A stretch of DNA of 33,200 nt from Ruminococcaceae bacterium OttesenSCG-928-A16 (GCA_030267215.1 JAJDJP010000022.1:1-33200); one strand, 5' to 3'; positions 23,319 to 31,657 are shown, numbered from the stretch's first letter. Numbers and translations are program-made. Notes: generated from the letters alone by a model not told the origin.

Positions 23319-24347
23319 ATGAACGAACCTTATGGCCAACCCGCGCCCAACCCCTACAGCGCCCCACAACCCGCACCACCTGCCCCCAGGCCAGCCAAGG
23401 GCACAAATTGGTTTTTGGCCAACATTTTGGGGCTTATTCCTTTTGTTTTATTTGCGTTTTCCATTGTGGCGCTAACCCCCTTTGTGGGGCACAAGCAGTT
23501 TTCGCCCATTAACATACGCAATATTATTTATCAGTTTTCTACCACAGCGCCACTGGTGGTTGGGTTTGTTATTACCACCCGTGCCAAAGGGCTCGATCTT
23601 TCTTTGGGCCTTATTATGATGGCCGGAGGCTATGTGTATGCCTCCAGCGGCTCTATTGCTTTGGCCTTGCTTTTTGGCCTTGCATCGGGCGCCATTGTGG
23701 GGGTATTAACCGTGGTGCTGCGGGTACCCTCTATGCTTGCCTCGCTTGGGGTGGGCACCCTGCTTAGCAACCTTGTTTCCTCTTTTTCCGATAATCAGCT
23801 TGTTAAACTGGGCGATCGACCGGTTTCTGGCACATTATGGCCTTTTGTTGCTGCTTTGGTAGCTATTGCCGGGTTTTTATATGTGCTTTTTACCCCGCTT
23901 GGCAAACCTTATTCCCTTCGCAAAACCGTGGGCGGCACGGGGCTTGTTTTTCCATACTTCGCTTATCCCATTGCCGGCCTATTTGCCTGCATTGCGGGTA
24001 TTATGCAAACACAACGGCTAAACGCAGGCATTGCCAATCTCAATTTCGACGCTATTGTTCCGCTTCTTATTTGGGCGGCCATTTCTTGCTCTATGCTGCT
24101 AGATAACCGCATGATGCCCATGGTTGCCGGGCTGGGCGTTTACTTTTTGTATATTGTACTTATCAACAGCTTTAATTTGCTGGGGTTTGCCAACTACCCG
24201 CAGCGTGTTTTGGTATCTGTTTTTATTATTTTAATGCTGGCGGCAGCAGGGGTTGCCCAGTGGCAGGGCAAAAAAGCGGCACCTGCCCAGCCTGCCCCTT
24301 ACCCATTGCCGGCACAAAACAGCACCAATATTTACCCACACGGTTAA
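23319..24347 (+). CDS. Orphan ABC-transporter-permease-like membrane protein (RbsC-type fold, degenerate)
   Basis: The 342-residue product begins with about 27 proline/alanine-rich cytoplasmic residues, then about eight to ten hydrophobic helices, and ends with another Pro/Ala-rich tail from about 315. The membrane part resembles ribose-type permeases (BPD_transp_2): TRAKGLDLSLGLIMMAGG matches the GIDLSVG block, VPSMLASLGVGTLLSNL the next conserved helix, and LNAGIANLNFDAIVPLLIWA the late block. The cytoplasmic AIGGN..A..SGI coupling region is reduced to a short LRKTVGGTG stretch. No ATPase or binding protein is nearby, so transport is unproven. GGGAGG precedes the ATG by 7 bp. Confidence 0.75.
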   Translation: MNEPYGQPAPNPYSAPQPAPPAPRPAKGTNWFLANILGLIPFVLFAFSIVALTPFVGHKQFSPINIRNIIYQFSTTAPLVVGFVITTRAKGLDLSLGLIMMAGGYVYASSGSIALALLFGLASGAIVGVLTVVLRVPSMLASLGVGTLLSNLVSSFSDNQLVKLGDRPVSGTLWPFVAALVAIAGFLYVLFTPLGKPYSLRKTVGGTGLVFPYFAYPIAGLFACIAGIMQTQRLNAGIANLNFDAIVPLLIWAAISCSMLLDNRMMPMVAGLGVYFLYIVLINSFNLLGFANYPQRVLVSVFIILMLAAAGVAQWQGKKAAPAQPAPYPLPAQNSTNIYPHG

Positions 24348-24364
24348 GCGTTGCCACGCCATTG

Positions 24365-24393
24365 TTGCACTTTTGCAAAGTGAATGGTATACT
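24365..24393 (+). promoter_or_regulatory. Promoter of the small protein gene at 24432
   Basis: TTGCAC (24365-24370) and TATACT (24388-24393) with a 17-bp spacer ending in TGG, giving an extended -10. The start lies about 32 bp before the ATG. Confidence 0.8.
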
Positions 24394-24431
24394 TTTTAAG
24401 CAAACACTTGATATAAAGGAGAATTGTGATA

Positions 24432-24725
24432 ATGGCATTTACAGCCCCGTTAAAATATAAAGGCAAACCTTTGCTGCGCAATAAAAACGAAATGTACTAC
24501 GGCGACATGGCAGACCCGTATGTTGTTTTTTTGCAAATTCTTTCTACCAAGCAAGAAAACGGCGAAGAGGTGCCCGATAAAATTTCGGTGATGTTGCTTT
24601 CTACCGATACTTCGCTGCCACCGAAGGACCGCATTGCCAGACAAAGCATGAAAAACGGCCTGTACAACGCATTAGATTTTGCCGCCATTATGCTGGAGCG
24701 CAGCCTGGCAGACGAAAAAAAATAA
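24432..24725 (+). CDS. Small conserved-looking protein of unknown function
   Basis: A 97-residue soluble protein. It starts with a short strand-rich part (KYKGKPLLRNKNEMYYGDM), then strands with alternating hydrophobics (YVVFLQILST, ISVMLLST) and ends in a helix (about 70-95). The look is of a small alpha/beta protein, and I have an impression of similar uncharacterised Clostridia proteins but no named family. ATG 24432 is preferred over GTG 24426, since AGGAG lies 10 bp before the ATG and only 4 bp before the GTG. It has its own strong promoter and terminator, suggesting steady independent expression. Confidence 0.8.
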   Translation: MAFTAPLKYKGKPLLRNKNEMYYGDMADPYVVFLQILSTKQENGEEVPDKISVMLLSTDTSLPPKDRIARQSMKNGLYNALDFAAIMLERSLADEKK

Positions 24726-24746
24726 CCATACTGCACATTTAAAAAA

Positions 24747-24777
24747 CTTGCCCCAAAAACAGGGGCAAGCTTTTTTA
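24747..24777. terminator. Bidirectional terminator
   Basis: CTTGCCCC (24747-24754) pairs with GGGGCAAG (24762-24769), loop 7 nt. TTTTTT follows on both strands, so it serves the plus-strand small gene and the converging helicase-loader gene. Confidence 0.9.
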
Positions 24778-24794
24778 TTGCTACTATATAATTT

Positions 24795-25754
24795 TTACAG
24801 CTTGGGCTGCAACCGCACATCTTTGCCTAAAAAGGGCATTCTACTGCAAGAGCCCAGCAAGCGCGAAGCAATTTTTTCGGTGTATTTGGTGCGCAGCAGC
24901 ATGTCATCGCAAATATTGGTGGTGTAAATGGTGGGGCGGTTTACCAGGCGGCCGTTAATTAGCTCGTACAATTTGCTTAGCACATAGGCATCCACAAACT
25001 CGGTGCCAAGGTCGTCCACAATCAATAAATCGGCCTGCATCATGCTGTCAAACAAGCTGGTATCGCTATTAAACCGCTGGGCGCTTATTTGCGAAAACGC
25101 CGTTTGCGCACTGATATAAATAACGTCGTAGCCTTTGTCCAGCACTTCGCCCGCAATAGAAAGCGCCAAATGCGTTTTGCCAAGGCCGGCATTGCCAAAC
25201 AGCAGCAAATTTTCGCTGCGGGGGCCAAAATAGGCCGCATACTCTCGGCAGTCTCGCAGGTTTTCGGCCATTATTGCACGGGGAGAATCCTCTATCCCGG
25301 GCATTGAATCAGGATAATAGGCAAGGTCAAAATTATCAAAGCTGCACAAGGTTAAGGGGCCTGCCTCGTGTATGGCCTGGCGGCGCATTTTTTTTATTTC
25401 TTCTTTTACGCAGCTGCAGATGGTGCCATTGTGCACACCGCTGTCGCCACATTTTTCGCAGGTATATTGGGGGGCTAGGTCCCGCTCGCTGTACCCACGC
25501 TGGCCCAGCAGCATTTTGCGCCGGGCCGAAATATCGCGCATTTGTTGCAGGTTTTGCCCCGCCGCCACCTTGTTGCCGCTGGCGGCAAGGCGGGCGGCCA
25601 GTGCCCCTGCCTCGGCTTTCTTTTCATCCATCAGGGCAAGCTCTGGTATTTCAGCATAAATTTTTGCCCGGTTGGCTTCGGCCTTTTCTTCAGCTGTGCG
25701 CTGCCGGCTTGCCACTATATTTTTTGCTTTTAAAAAAAGCTGTTGTTTGCTCAT
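24795..25754 (-). CDS. DnaI/DnaC-type helicase loader ATPase
   Basis: A 319-residue AAA+ protein. An N-terminal helical part precedes a zinc finger with Cys99, Cys102, Cys113 and Cys115 (CEKCGDSGVHNGTICSC). The ATPase core has Walker A GNAGLGKTH (188-196), Walker B LLIVDDLG (243-250) and a sensor TTN at 278-280. This is the layout of Bacillus DnaI, which loads the replicative helicase DnaB/DnaC at origins and restart sites. The ATG overlaps the stop of the DnaD-like gene (ATGA), so the two are coupled and likely act together in the primosome. GGAG lies about 9 bp before the start. Confidence 0.92.
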   Translation of the reverse strand: MSKQQLFLKAKNIVASRQRTAEEKAEANRAKIYAEIPELALMDEKKAEAGALAARLAASGNKVAAGQNLQQMRDISARRKMLLGQRGYSERDLAPQYTCEKCGDSGVHNGTICSCVKEEIKKMRRQAIHEAGPLTLCSFDNFDLAYYPDSMPGIEDSPRAIMAENLRDCREYAAYFGPRSENLLLFGNAGLGKTHLALSIAGEVLDKGYDVIYISAQTAFSQISAQRFNSDTSLFDSMMQADLLIVDDLGTEFVDAYVLSKLYELINGRLVNRPTIYTTNICDDMLLRTKYTEKIASRLLGSCSRMPFLGKDVRLQPKL

Positions 25755-26665
25755 TTTTCTTTTCTCCGTTTGCCCCGGCCCATGCTTGCCAAAATATTTT
25801 CATCTGGCGCAATACTGGCCTCGGGGCCTTGCACACGCACATTCATGTTTTCTTGTGCTTGCTGCACATCGCGCGGGTTGCGGTACCCCTTGCCGTGCCA
25901 GTTTTTTAAAATACCGGCAAGGTAACGCACATTGCCCCCCTTATCGCCCGCAACCAAGCGGGCCGCCTGCACCATCTCTTTGCCGTAGTGGTATTCTTCA
26001 AACCACTCGGCAATGCGTTTTCGCTCGGCTAATGTTAGGCCAGCGGCATCAATTTGCAATAGGGTTGCAATTTGTTTCTCACGTTTTTCCCGCTGGGCCA
26101 GCAGCCGCAGGTAGGCATCTGCTTCCTCGCAGGTGGTAATACCGTCGCGCCGCCAACCAAACAGCACCTTTTCTATATAGCGGGCACTTGTCTTTTTTTG
26201 GGCTGCGCAATGGCTGGCCGCAATCAAAATTAAATCTGCCGGAAACGCATCGGCAATATACAGCGTAACAAACACATTAATATCGGCTTGGCTTACCACC
26301 CCGCCAAAAATATGCTGCAACTCATCTACCAGTTTGCCCAGCATCGCATCGTTTTCGCTAGCCTCGGCAACCTCTTGCGTGTTTAGGCGCTGCCTTTTAG
26401 CAGCTTCTACCGGGGGGGCTTTCACCGCCGGGCCTCCCCTATTTTCCAGCAGGCCGGCCCCTTCCCAATATTCCAGGGCTCTTTCTGCCTTTTCGGTTTT
26501 TATATGCAAAGCATCGGCCACCGCTGCGGCATCTGCTTGGCCGGTTGCCAGCATATACAGCGCCACCCTAAAACGGGTTTCGCCAGCAGAGGAAGCCGTG
26601 AGCCGGGCAAAAACAATTTGCGGCACCGCTATGGTGTCGCCATTATTATTTACCACATGGTACAC
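25751..26665 (-). CDS. DnaD-domain replication initiation protein
   Basis: The 304-residue protein has an N-terminal winged-helix-like part (about 1-80) and two DnaD C-terminal domain units, recognisable by ARYIEKVLFGWRRDGITT (about 162-179) and VRYLAGILKNWHGKGYRNP (about 246-264), the YxxxILxxW pattern. Two such units recall Bacillus DnaB, the primosome protein that works with DnaD and DnaI. The C-terminus is basic (GRGKRRKEK). The start is GTG 26665 with GGAGG 6 bp before it. It overlaps the loader gene by 4 bp. Whether it is the DnaB or DnaD equivalent cannot be settled by eye. Confidence 0.9.
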   Translation of the reverse strand: MYHVVNNNGDTIAVPQIVFARLTASSAGETRFRVALYMLATGQADAAAVADALHIKTEKAERALEYWEGAGLLENRGGPAVKAPPVEAAKRQRLNTQEVAEASENDAMLGKLVDELQHIFGGVVSQADINVFVTLYIADAFPADLILIAASHCAAQKKTSARYIEKVLFGWRRDGITTCEEADAYLRLLAQREKREKQIATLLQIDAAGLTLAERKRIAEWFEEYHYGKEMVQAARLVAGDKGGNVRYLAGILKNWHGKGYRNPRDVQQAQENMNVRVQGPEASIAPDENILASMGRGKRRKEK

Positions 26666-26715
26666 AAAACCCCTCCTCTATTTTTTATACAAACGCCAGC
26701 GTAATAGTGGTACTA

Positions 26716-26724
26716 ATTGTATCA
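26716..26724 (-). promoter_or_regulatory. Extended -10 promoter of the dnaD-like gene
   Basis: The minus strand reads TGATACAAT; TACAAT lies at 26716-26721, about 50 bp before the GTG. No strong -35 is visible. Confidence 0.5.
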
Positions 26725-26815
26725 TAAAATATCTGCTAAAAAAAGGGGCCGGCATTTTTTAAAAATACATTTTAGTACTGGTTTGCTAAAACCACCAGCT
26801 TTTGCACCGCTGCAA

Positions 26816-26877
26816 CAAAAAACAAAACCCCTTTTATTGCGCCCTGCATACAACCGGGCCAAACTAAAAGGAGTTTT
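26816..26877 (-). terminator. Terminator of spo0A
   Basis: On the minus strand AAAACTCCTTTTA (26865-26877) pairs with TAAAAGGGGTTTT (26824-26836), 13 bp with one G-T pair, followed by GTTTTTTG. Confidence 0.85.
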
Positions 26878-26915
26878 AACCTTGCTACCCATGCCAAAAC
26901 AGGCCCATTAACCAG

Positions 26916-27677
26916 CTACCCGTTGCTGCGTTTGCCAGCCAAAATAATGCGGTCGCTCAACATCGCAACAAACTCGCTATTGGTTGGCTTGCCGCGCAAA
27001 TTATGCACCGTGCTGCCAAAATACCTGTCTAAAACCGAAATCTCACCACGATCCCACGCCACTTCAATGGCATGCCGAATAGCACGCTCTACCCGTGAGG
27101 CGGTGGTATTATTCTTTTTAGCAATGGCGGGGTACAACTCTTTGGTAACGGCGTTAATCATCTCGGGGGTATCGGCCACCATCACAATGGCATCGCGCAA
27201 AAAACGGTATCCTTTAATGTGCGCCGGCACCCCAATTTCGCGCAGCATGTTGGTGGCAATATCCTGGGTACTGCTGCCGGTTAGAACCTCTTTGGGTGCT
27301 CTTTTGGCACTGGGCTTTGTTATGCGTGCTGCCAAAACCGAAACATCGAACGGCTTTAAAAAATAAAAAGAAAAACCTTTTTGCATAATTTCGCGCTCTA
27401 TCTCCTCGTTTTGAGATGAGCCGGTAACATAAAAAGCAACGTTGCTGTCGGCATAGTTTGCCTCAAACTTTTCTTTTAACGAAAGCGCGTCCATCTCCGG
27501 CATAAAAATATCCAGCAAAACAGCATCTGGTTTTTGTTTCACAATTTCTGCATAGGCCACTTCACCATTGGCAGCGCAGGTTTTTACAGCAATGCCATGC
27601 TGCGGTAAAACCTCTTTGCACAAACGGCATAATTCCGGAGATTTCTCGGTCATCAAAAGGGTGAAATCCTCTTTCAT
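26916..27677 (-). CDS. spo0A: Sporulation transcription factor Spo0A
   Basis: Spo0A is the phosphorelay-controlled master regulator of sporulation entry. The 253 residues comprise a receiver domain (about 1-120) and a C-terminal DNA-binding domain (about 145-253) that is highly conserved: [11 protein letters not shown], then [18 protein letters not shown] and KPTNSEF. The phospho-acceptor Asp56 (DIFMPEMD), Thr85 and Lys108 are present. The N-terminal acidic pair that is Asp-Asp in Bacillus is Thr10-Glu11 here, so metal binding and phosphorylation may differ. The ATG at 27677 has AGGA about 8 bp upstream; the open frame starts 12 codons earlier without support. A sigma-A promoter with 0A boxes lies upstream. 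spoIVB, the common upstream neighbour, is absent. Confidence 0.96.
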   Translation of the reverse strand: MKEDFTLLMTEKSPELCRLCKEVLPQHGIAVKTCAANGEVAYAEIVKQKPDAVLLDIFMPEMDALSLKEKFEANYADSNVAFYVTGSSQNEEIEREIMQKGFSFYFLKPFDVSVLAARITKPSAKRAPKEVLTGSSTQDIATNMLREIGVPAHIKGYRFLRDAIVMVADTPEMINAVTKELYPAIAKKNNTTASRVERAIRHAIEVAWDRGEISVLDRYFGSTVHNLRGKPTNSEFVAMLSDRIILAGKRSNG

Positions 27678-27762
27678 TCCATGTTTCCTTTCTGGCCTGC
27701 ATTTTACAATCATCTATACAAAAAGCACACAAACACTTTAAATTTACATTTTTTGTACTTTT

Positions 27763-27791
27763 AGTATAACATGGTCAGAAAGTTGCCACAA
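27763..27791 (-). promoter_or_regulatory. Promoter of spo0A
   Basis: On the minus strand TTGTGG (27786-27791) and TATACT (27763-27768) are 17 bp apart with TG before the -10. The start would be near 27756, giving a leader of about 80 nt. Confidence 0.75.
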
Positions 27792-27800
27792 GTTCTATTG

Positions 27801-27817
27801 TTCGACATAATTCGACT
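27801..27817 (-). promoter_or_regulatory. Tandem 0A boxes (Spo0A binding sites)
   Basis: The minus strand carries TGTCGAA (27801-27807), an exact match to the 0A box consensus TGNCGAA, and AGTCGAA (27811-27817), one mismatch, 10 bp apart in the same orientation. They stand directly upstream of the spo0A -35, centred near -48 and -58, a position suited to activation by a bound Spo0A dimer. Confidence 0.8.
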
Positions 27818-27883
27818 TTTTGAGACTATATTTGATTTTAATTGACAACGTTAAAGTATCTATTCTATTTTAAAGCATGCTTT

Positions 27884-29026
27884 TTACACTTTTTGCAACC
27901 CGGTGCGCGGGTAGCTTTTCCACACACTTAAAACCAGCCCAACCGAAAGATACAGCATAAGCACCGAGGTACCCCCGGCCGACATAAATGGCAGCGTAAC
28001 GCCCATCACCGGCAGCAGCATCAGGTTCATGCCCAGGTTTACCACTGTTTGAAAAAGCAGCGTGGCAAACACCCCCACACAAACATAGGCGCCGGTTCGG
28101 TTTTGGGTAGTGCCGGCAGTTTGCAGGGTTTTTACCATAATGCCAAACAACAGGCCAAATAAAATAAGGCAACCAATAAAGCCACAGCTTTGGGCAAAAT
28201 AGCTAAAGATAAAATCGTTTTCTGGCCGGGGCACATAGTAGTGGTTTGGCTGAAACAACCCCCGCCCAAACAACTGCCCGGCCCCAATGGCCACCCGCCC
28301 CCGCAGCTGCTGGTGCATGGTGGTATCGGTAAATTGCTGGGGCCAAAACAGGCCAATAATGCGTTCTTTTTGGTGCACCGTTAGCACAAAACGCCACAAC
28401 AAAGGCAGGGCAGCCGCCATTGCCGTGGCACACAAAACCACAACCCAGCGGTTAATGCCGGCCATAAACAACATAATAACCCCTATAACCAAAAATACCA
28501 TGGCGGTGCCGTCGTCGCCCTGAAAATGCACCAACAACACCGGCAGCAGCAAATGCACCAACACCAAAAGCAAGTTTTTGGGGTGGTTAAGGGTGGGGCG
28601 CACCTTGTTAAGGTGCACTGCAAAGCTAATATAAAAGCTTATTTTGGCAATTTCGGTTGGTTGAAAACTCATGCCAAAAGGCATGGCTATCCAGCTTTGG
28701 CTGCCGGTTGCACCGGGTTGGTACCCCACGCCGGGCACAAAGGTTAGCAGCACTAGCACCCAGCATGCCACGGCAAAAAACGGCCAAAACTTTAGTATTT
28801 TTTTAAAAGGAATAAGCGAAAGAACCACCGCGCAACAAAGCCCCAGCACCGAGGCAAACGCCTGCGTAACAGCCGGGCGCATGTTGCCAAAGGCGCTGGT
28901 GTAGGTTAACCCGCCATACTGCCCCACCGAAACCAAGGTTGCCACCGAAATAACAGAAACCAACACACACAGCAGCAAATACACCCAGTTGGTAGTTGTA
29001 AAGTAGTTTTTAATCGCTTTTTTCAA
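27884..29026 (-). CDS. rodA: SEDS family peptidoglycan polymerase (RodA/FtsW type)
   Basis: SEDS proteins polymerise lipid II glycan strands with a partner class B PBP. The 380-residue product has about ten membrane helices. Recognisable blocks are GSQSWI, FQPTEIAKI, the catalytic-Asp region QGDDGTAMVF (usually PDLGTA), VPRPENDFIFS (usually EAHTDFIFA) and VTLPFMSAGGTS. RodA is preferred to FtsW on length and lack of long tails, but SpoVE-like roles are possible beside spo0A. TTG 29026 is chosen since AAAGGA lies about 9 bp upstream; TTG 29047 precedes that site and has none. No clear terminator separates it from the spo0A promoter region. Confidence 0.9.
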   Translation of the reverse strand: MKKAIKNYFTTTNWVYLLLCVLVSVISVATLVSVGQYGGLTYTSAFGNMRPAVTQAFASVLGLCCAVVLSLIPFKKILKFWPFFAVACWVLVLLTFVPGVGYQPGATGSQSWIAMPFGMSFQPTEIAKISFYISFAVHLNKVRPTLNHPKNLLLVLVHLLLPVLLVHFQGDDGTAMVFLVIGVIMLFMAGINRWVVVLCATAMAAALPLLWRFVLTVHQKERIIGLFWPQQFTDTTMHQQLRGRVAIGAGQLFGRGLFQPNHYYVPRPENDFIFSYFAQSCGFIGCLILFGLLFGIMVKTLQTAGTTQNRTGAYVCVGVFATLLFQTVVNLGMNLMLLPVMGVTLPFMSAGGTSVLMLYLSVGLVLSVWKSYPRTGLQKV

Positions 29027-29048
29027 AAGGTGGTTCCTTTCTGCCAAT

Positions 29049-29073
29049 ACACTATAGAAGTGTTATTATACCA
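29049..29073 (-). promoter_or_regulatory. Promoter of the rodA-type gene with a start-site palindrome
   Basis: The minus strand reads TGGTATAAT (TATAAT at 29065-29070), an extended -10. Immediately downstream ACACT-ATAGA-AGTGT (29049-29063) forms an inverted repeat over the predicted start, a possible operator. Confidence 0.6.
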
Positions 29074-29185
29074 TGAGTTTGGCCAATAATATAGCAATGC
29101 TGCCATGTTATAACGCTGCTTTTTGCTGTTCAAGCTATCATTTATTACGAGGCACACCCCTTTTTTCCTTCAAAACACTCATAAC

Positions 29186-29214
29186 TTGCGCCAAATGCCC
29201 TAAAAGAGTATAAT
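29186..29214 (+). promoter_or_regulatory. Promoter of tsaE-tsaB
   Basis: TTGCGC (29186-29191) and TATAAT (29209-29214) have a 17-bp spacer. The leader to the tsaE ATG is about 75 nt. It is divergent from the rodA promoter. Confidence 0.8.
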
Positions 29215-29297
29215 GTTTTGGATATTAGAACGAAAACTTTAAAGCATGCCCGATACGGGTGCAAAGTATGCTATTTTAAACGGGAGGATATGCCACC

Positions 29298-29723
29298 ATG
29301 GGGCAATATATTACCAATAGTGCCCAGCAAACGGCAGCGCTGGGCGAAAAACTGGCCGCCCACCTGCATGGTGGCGAAACCGTTGCCTTTACCGGCGGCC
29401 TTGGGGTGGGCAAAACCACCTTTTGCAGCGGCCTTGCTAAGGGCCTTGGTGTTACCGATACCCCCAGCAGCCCCACCTTTGCCATTGTAAATTATTACCG
29501 TGGCCGCCAGCCTATGGCCCACTTCGATGCTTACCGCATTGCCACATTGGCCGACCTTGAGACCGCTGGCTTTTACGATTATTTGGACCAAGGCGCCGTG
29601 GTAGCGGTAGAGTGGAGCGAGAACATTGCCCCCTTTTTAGAAGAACCACTTGTGCAGGTTGCCATAAAGCAGCTTAGCGAAAACCAGCGCAGCATTACCA
29701 TTTTGGGGGTGGACGGATTATGA
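29298..29723 (+). CDS. tsaE: tRNA t6A biosynthesis ATPase TsaE
   Basis: TsaE is the ATPase that resets the TsaB-TsaD complex making threonylcarbamoyladenosine at position 37 of ANN-reading tRNAs. The 141 residues carry Walker A GGLGVGKTTF (33-42), SSPTF (57-61), the FDAYR stretch and VAVEWSENI (about 103-111), all family marks. GGAGG lies 10 bp before the ATG. The stop overlaps the tsaB start as ATGA, so the two are coupled. tsaD and tsaC are not in the window. Confidence 0.96.
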   Translation: MGQYITNSAQQTAALGEKLAAHLHGGETVAFTGGLGVGKTTFCSGLAKGLGVTDTPSSPTFAIVNYYRGRQPMAHFDAYRIATLADLETAGFYDYLDQGAVVAVEWSENIAPFLEEPLVQVAIKQLSENQRSITILGVDGL

Positions 29724-30433
29724 ACATCCTCGCAATCGATGCTTCGGGCAAAACAGCAGGGGTTTGCGTTATGCAAAATGGGCAGGTAACCTTTGCCGAA
29801 ACATGGGCCGAAGGGTTTACCCACTCTGAAACATTGCTGCCACTGGTGCAAAAGGCGCTAAATGCCGCTAGCCTTACCCCGGTACTGCTAAATTGCTACG
29901 CCGTAACCACCGGCCCGGGCAGCTTTACCGGCCTGCGCATTGGCCTTGCGCTGGTAAAAGGGCTTGCCCTTGTGCACAATACCCCGGTGGCCGGGGTTTC
30001 TACCCTGTTGGCGCTTGCACAGGGGTGCGGTTTGCAGGGCACTGTTATTGCCGCCCTAGATGCCCGCCGGGGCGAAGTGTATTGGGCGGCCTTTAACTGC
30101 CAAAACGGCACCGCCACCCGCCTTACGCCCGACACTGCCGGCCCCGTAGAAAAAATAGCGGAACACGATGTTTTTTTGAACTCTCCTGTGTTTTTTGTTG
30201 GTGATGGTGCCAAAATATGTTATAATGTTTTTGGCCTATGCACACAAGTGCAGCCCGCCCCCGGCAGCGCCAGCGCAAACATTGCCACGGGGGTAGCCAG
30301 GCTAGCCATGGGCATGGCGGCAAACGGGCAGCTTGCCCCAGCTGCCGCAGTGCAGCCTGTGTACCTGCGCCTTTCGCAGGCAGAGCGCGAGCGTGCCGAG
30401 CGCCTGCATAAGCCTATCCTATTTATACAATAA
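29720..30433 (+). CDS. tsaB: tRNA t6A biosynthesis protein TsaB
   Basis: A 237-residue ASKHA-fold protein, the non-catalytic partner of TsaD. The start MNILAIDASGKTAGV and GPGSFTGLRIGLALVKGLA (about 62-80) are diagnostic. VIAALDARRGEVYWA follows near 115. It begins inside the tsaE stop codon, and TsaE acts on the complex it forms, so the coupling fits function. rpiB follows after 68 bp and may be read through, as no good terminator is seen. Confidence 0.96.
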   Translation: MNILAIDASGKTAGVCVMQNGQVTFAETWAEGFTHSETLLPLVQKALNAASLTPVLLNCYAVTTGPGSFTGLRIGLALVKGLALVHNTPVAGVSTLLALAQGCGLQGTVIAALDARRGEVYWAAFNCQNGTATRLTPDTAGPVEKIAEHDVFLNSPVFFVGDGAKICYNVFGLCTQVQPAPGSASANIATGVARLAMGMAANGQLAPAAAVQPVYLRLSQAERERAERLHKPILFIQ

Positions 30434-30501
30434 ACAAAACTACTTACCTTTAATAAAAGGCCTCCCCCCCCTTTAAGAGAATTACATAAGGAGCCATTGG
30501 A

Positions 30502-30945
30502 TTGAAAAAGCCTATTGCCATTGCCTGCGATGCCGCCGGCCTGCAACTAAAAGAAAGCATGAAAGAATACCTGGAACAAAATGGTTACACTGTTTTAGAT
30601 TTTGGTACCCACACCACCGAAAGCTGCGATTACCCCGAGTATGCCAAAGCCGCTTGTGGCGCCATACAAGAAGGGAAAAGCGATTTGGCTTTGCTATTTT
30701 GTGGCACCGGGGTGGGTATGTCTATTGCGGCCAACAAAATGCACGGCATACGGGCCTGTGCCTGCTCCGATATCTTTAGCGCCGAAATGACCCGCCGCCA
30801 CAACAACGCCAACGTATTATGCCTTGGTGGGCGGGTAATTGGCCCTGGGCTTGCCCAAAAACTGGTAGAGGCTTTTCTCGCCGCCCCTTTCGAGGGGGGC
30901 CGCCACCAGCGCCGAATTGACCAAATTATGGAACTTGAGGGTTAA
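30502..30945 (+). CDS. rpiB: Ribose-5-phosphate isomerase B family protein
   Basis: RpiB/LacAB-type isomerases interconvert ribose 5-phosphate and ribulose 5-phosphate. The 147-residue product has [14 protein letters not shown] (about 66-79) with the catalytic Cys, and [17 protein letters not shown] with the ring-opening His. The N-terminal motif usually DHAG or DHxG reads DAAG here (Asp10-Ala11, codon GCC at 30532-30534), a loss of a generally conserved His. The start is TTG 30502, with GGAG 8 bp upstream. upp follows by 53 bp, and pairing with uracil salvage suggests a pentose/nucleotide link. Sugar specificity could differ from canonical RpiB. Confidence 0.92.
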   Translation: MKKPIAIACDAAGLQLKESMKEYLEQNGYTVLDFGTHTTESCDYPEYAKAACGAIQEGKSDLALLFCGTGVGMSIAANKMHGIRACACSDIFSAEMTRRHNNANVLCLGGRVIGPGLAQKLVEAFLAAPFEGGRHQRRIDQIMELEG

Positions 30946-30998
30946 ACACGCTTAAAAAATACAAGCCATTAAAACGTACCTTTAAAGGAGAGCATTGT

Positions 30999-31634
30999 AT
31001 GAGCAAAGAACCGATGATTTTGATTAACCACCCATTGGTACAACACAAAGTAGCCCTTTTAAGAGATGTGAACACCGGCACCAAAGAATTTAAAGAAATT
31101 GTAAGCGAGCTTGCCACCCTTATGTGCTACGAGGCCACCCGAGATTTGCCCACCGAAGAAGTGGAGATTGAAACCCCGCTTGCCACTGCCAAAGTGCACA
31201 TGCTTGCTGGGCGCAAATTGGCCTTTGTGCCCATTTTGCGCGCCGGGCTTGGCATGGTAGATGGTATGCTTGCCCTTGTGCCCGCCGCCCGTGTGGGCCA
31301 CATTGGCCTGTACCGAGACCCCGAAACCCTGCAACCGGTAGAGTATTATTGCAAGCTGCCCAGCGACATTGCCGAGCGTGATGTGATTGTGCTGGACCCC
31401 ATGCTGGCAACCGGCGGCAGCGCCAGCGACGCCATTACCCTTATTAAAAAGCGCGGGGCAAAAACCATTAAGTTTATTGGCATTATTGCCGCCCCAGAAG
31501 GCCTTGAGCGCCTGCAAAAAAACCACCCAGACGTGCAAATTTACGTGGCCGCGCTAGACGATTGCCTAAATGACCACGGTTATATTGTACCCGGCCTTGG
31601 CGATGCAGGCGACCGTATTTTTGGCACCAAATAA
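30999..31634 (+). CDS. upp: Uracil phosphoribosyltransferase
   Basis: Upp makes UMP from uracil and PRPP in pyrimidine salvage. The 211 residues are typical. [10 protein letters not shown] (about 77-86) is the family block and the PRPP-binding loop is [12 protein letters not shown] (about 130-141). [15 protein letters not shown] at the C-terminus binds uracil. AAAGGAG precedes the ATG by 8 bp. It is the last gene of the tsaE-tsaB-rpiB-upp run and is followed by several hairpins. Confidence 0.98.
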   Translation: MSKEPMILINHPLVQHKVALLRDVNTGTKEFKEIVSELATLMCYEATRDLPTEEVEIETPLATAKVHMLAGRKLAFVPILRAGLGMVDGMLALVPAARVGHIGLYRDPETLQPVEYYCKLPSDIAERDVIVLDPMLATGGSASDAITLIKKRGAKTIKFIGIIAAPEGLERLQKNHPDVQIYVAALDDCLNDHGYIVPGLGDAGDRIFGTK

Positions 31635-31657
31635 ACGCCCCCACCGCAAAACAACAG

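Noticed and set aside
27842-27870. TTGACA-17-CTATTT on the plus strand as a promoter
   Set aside because: The -10 is poor and any transcript would run antisense into the rodA-type gene; AT-rich chance match is more likely.
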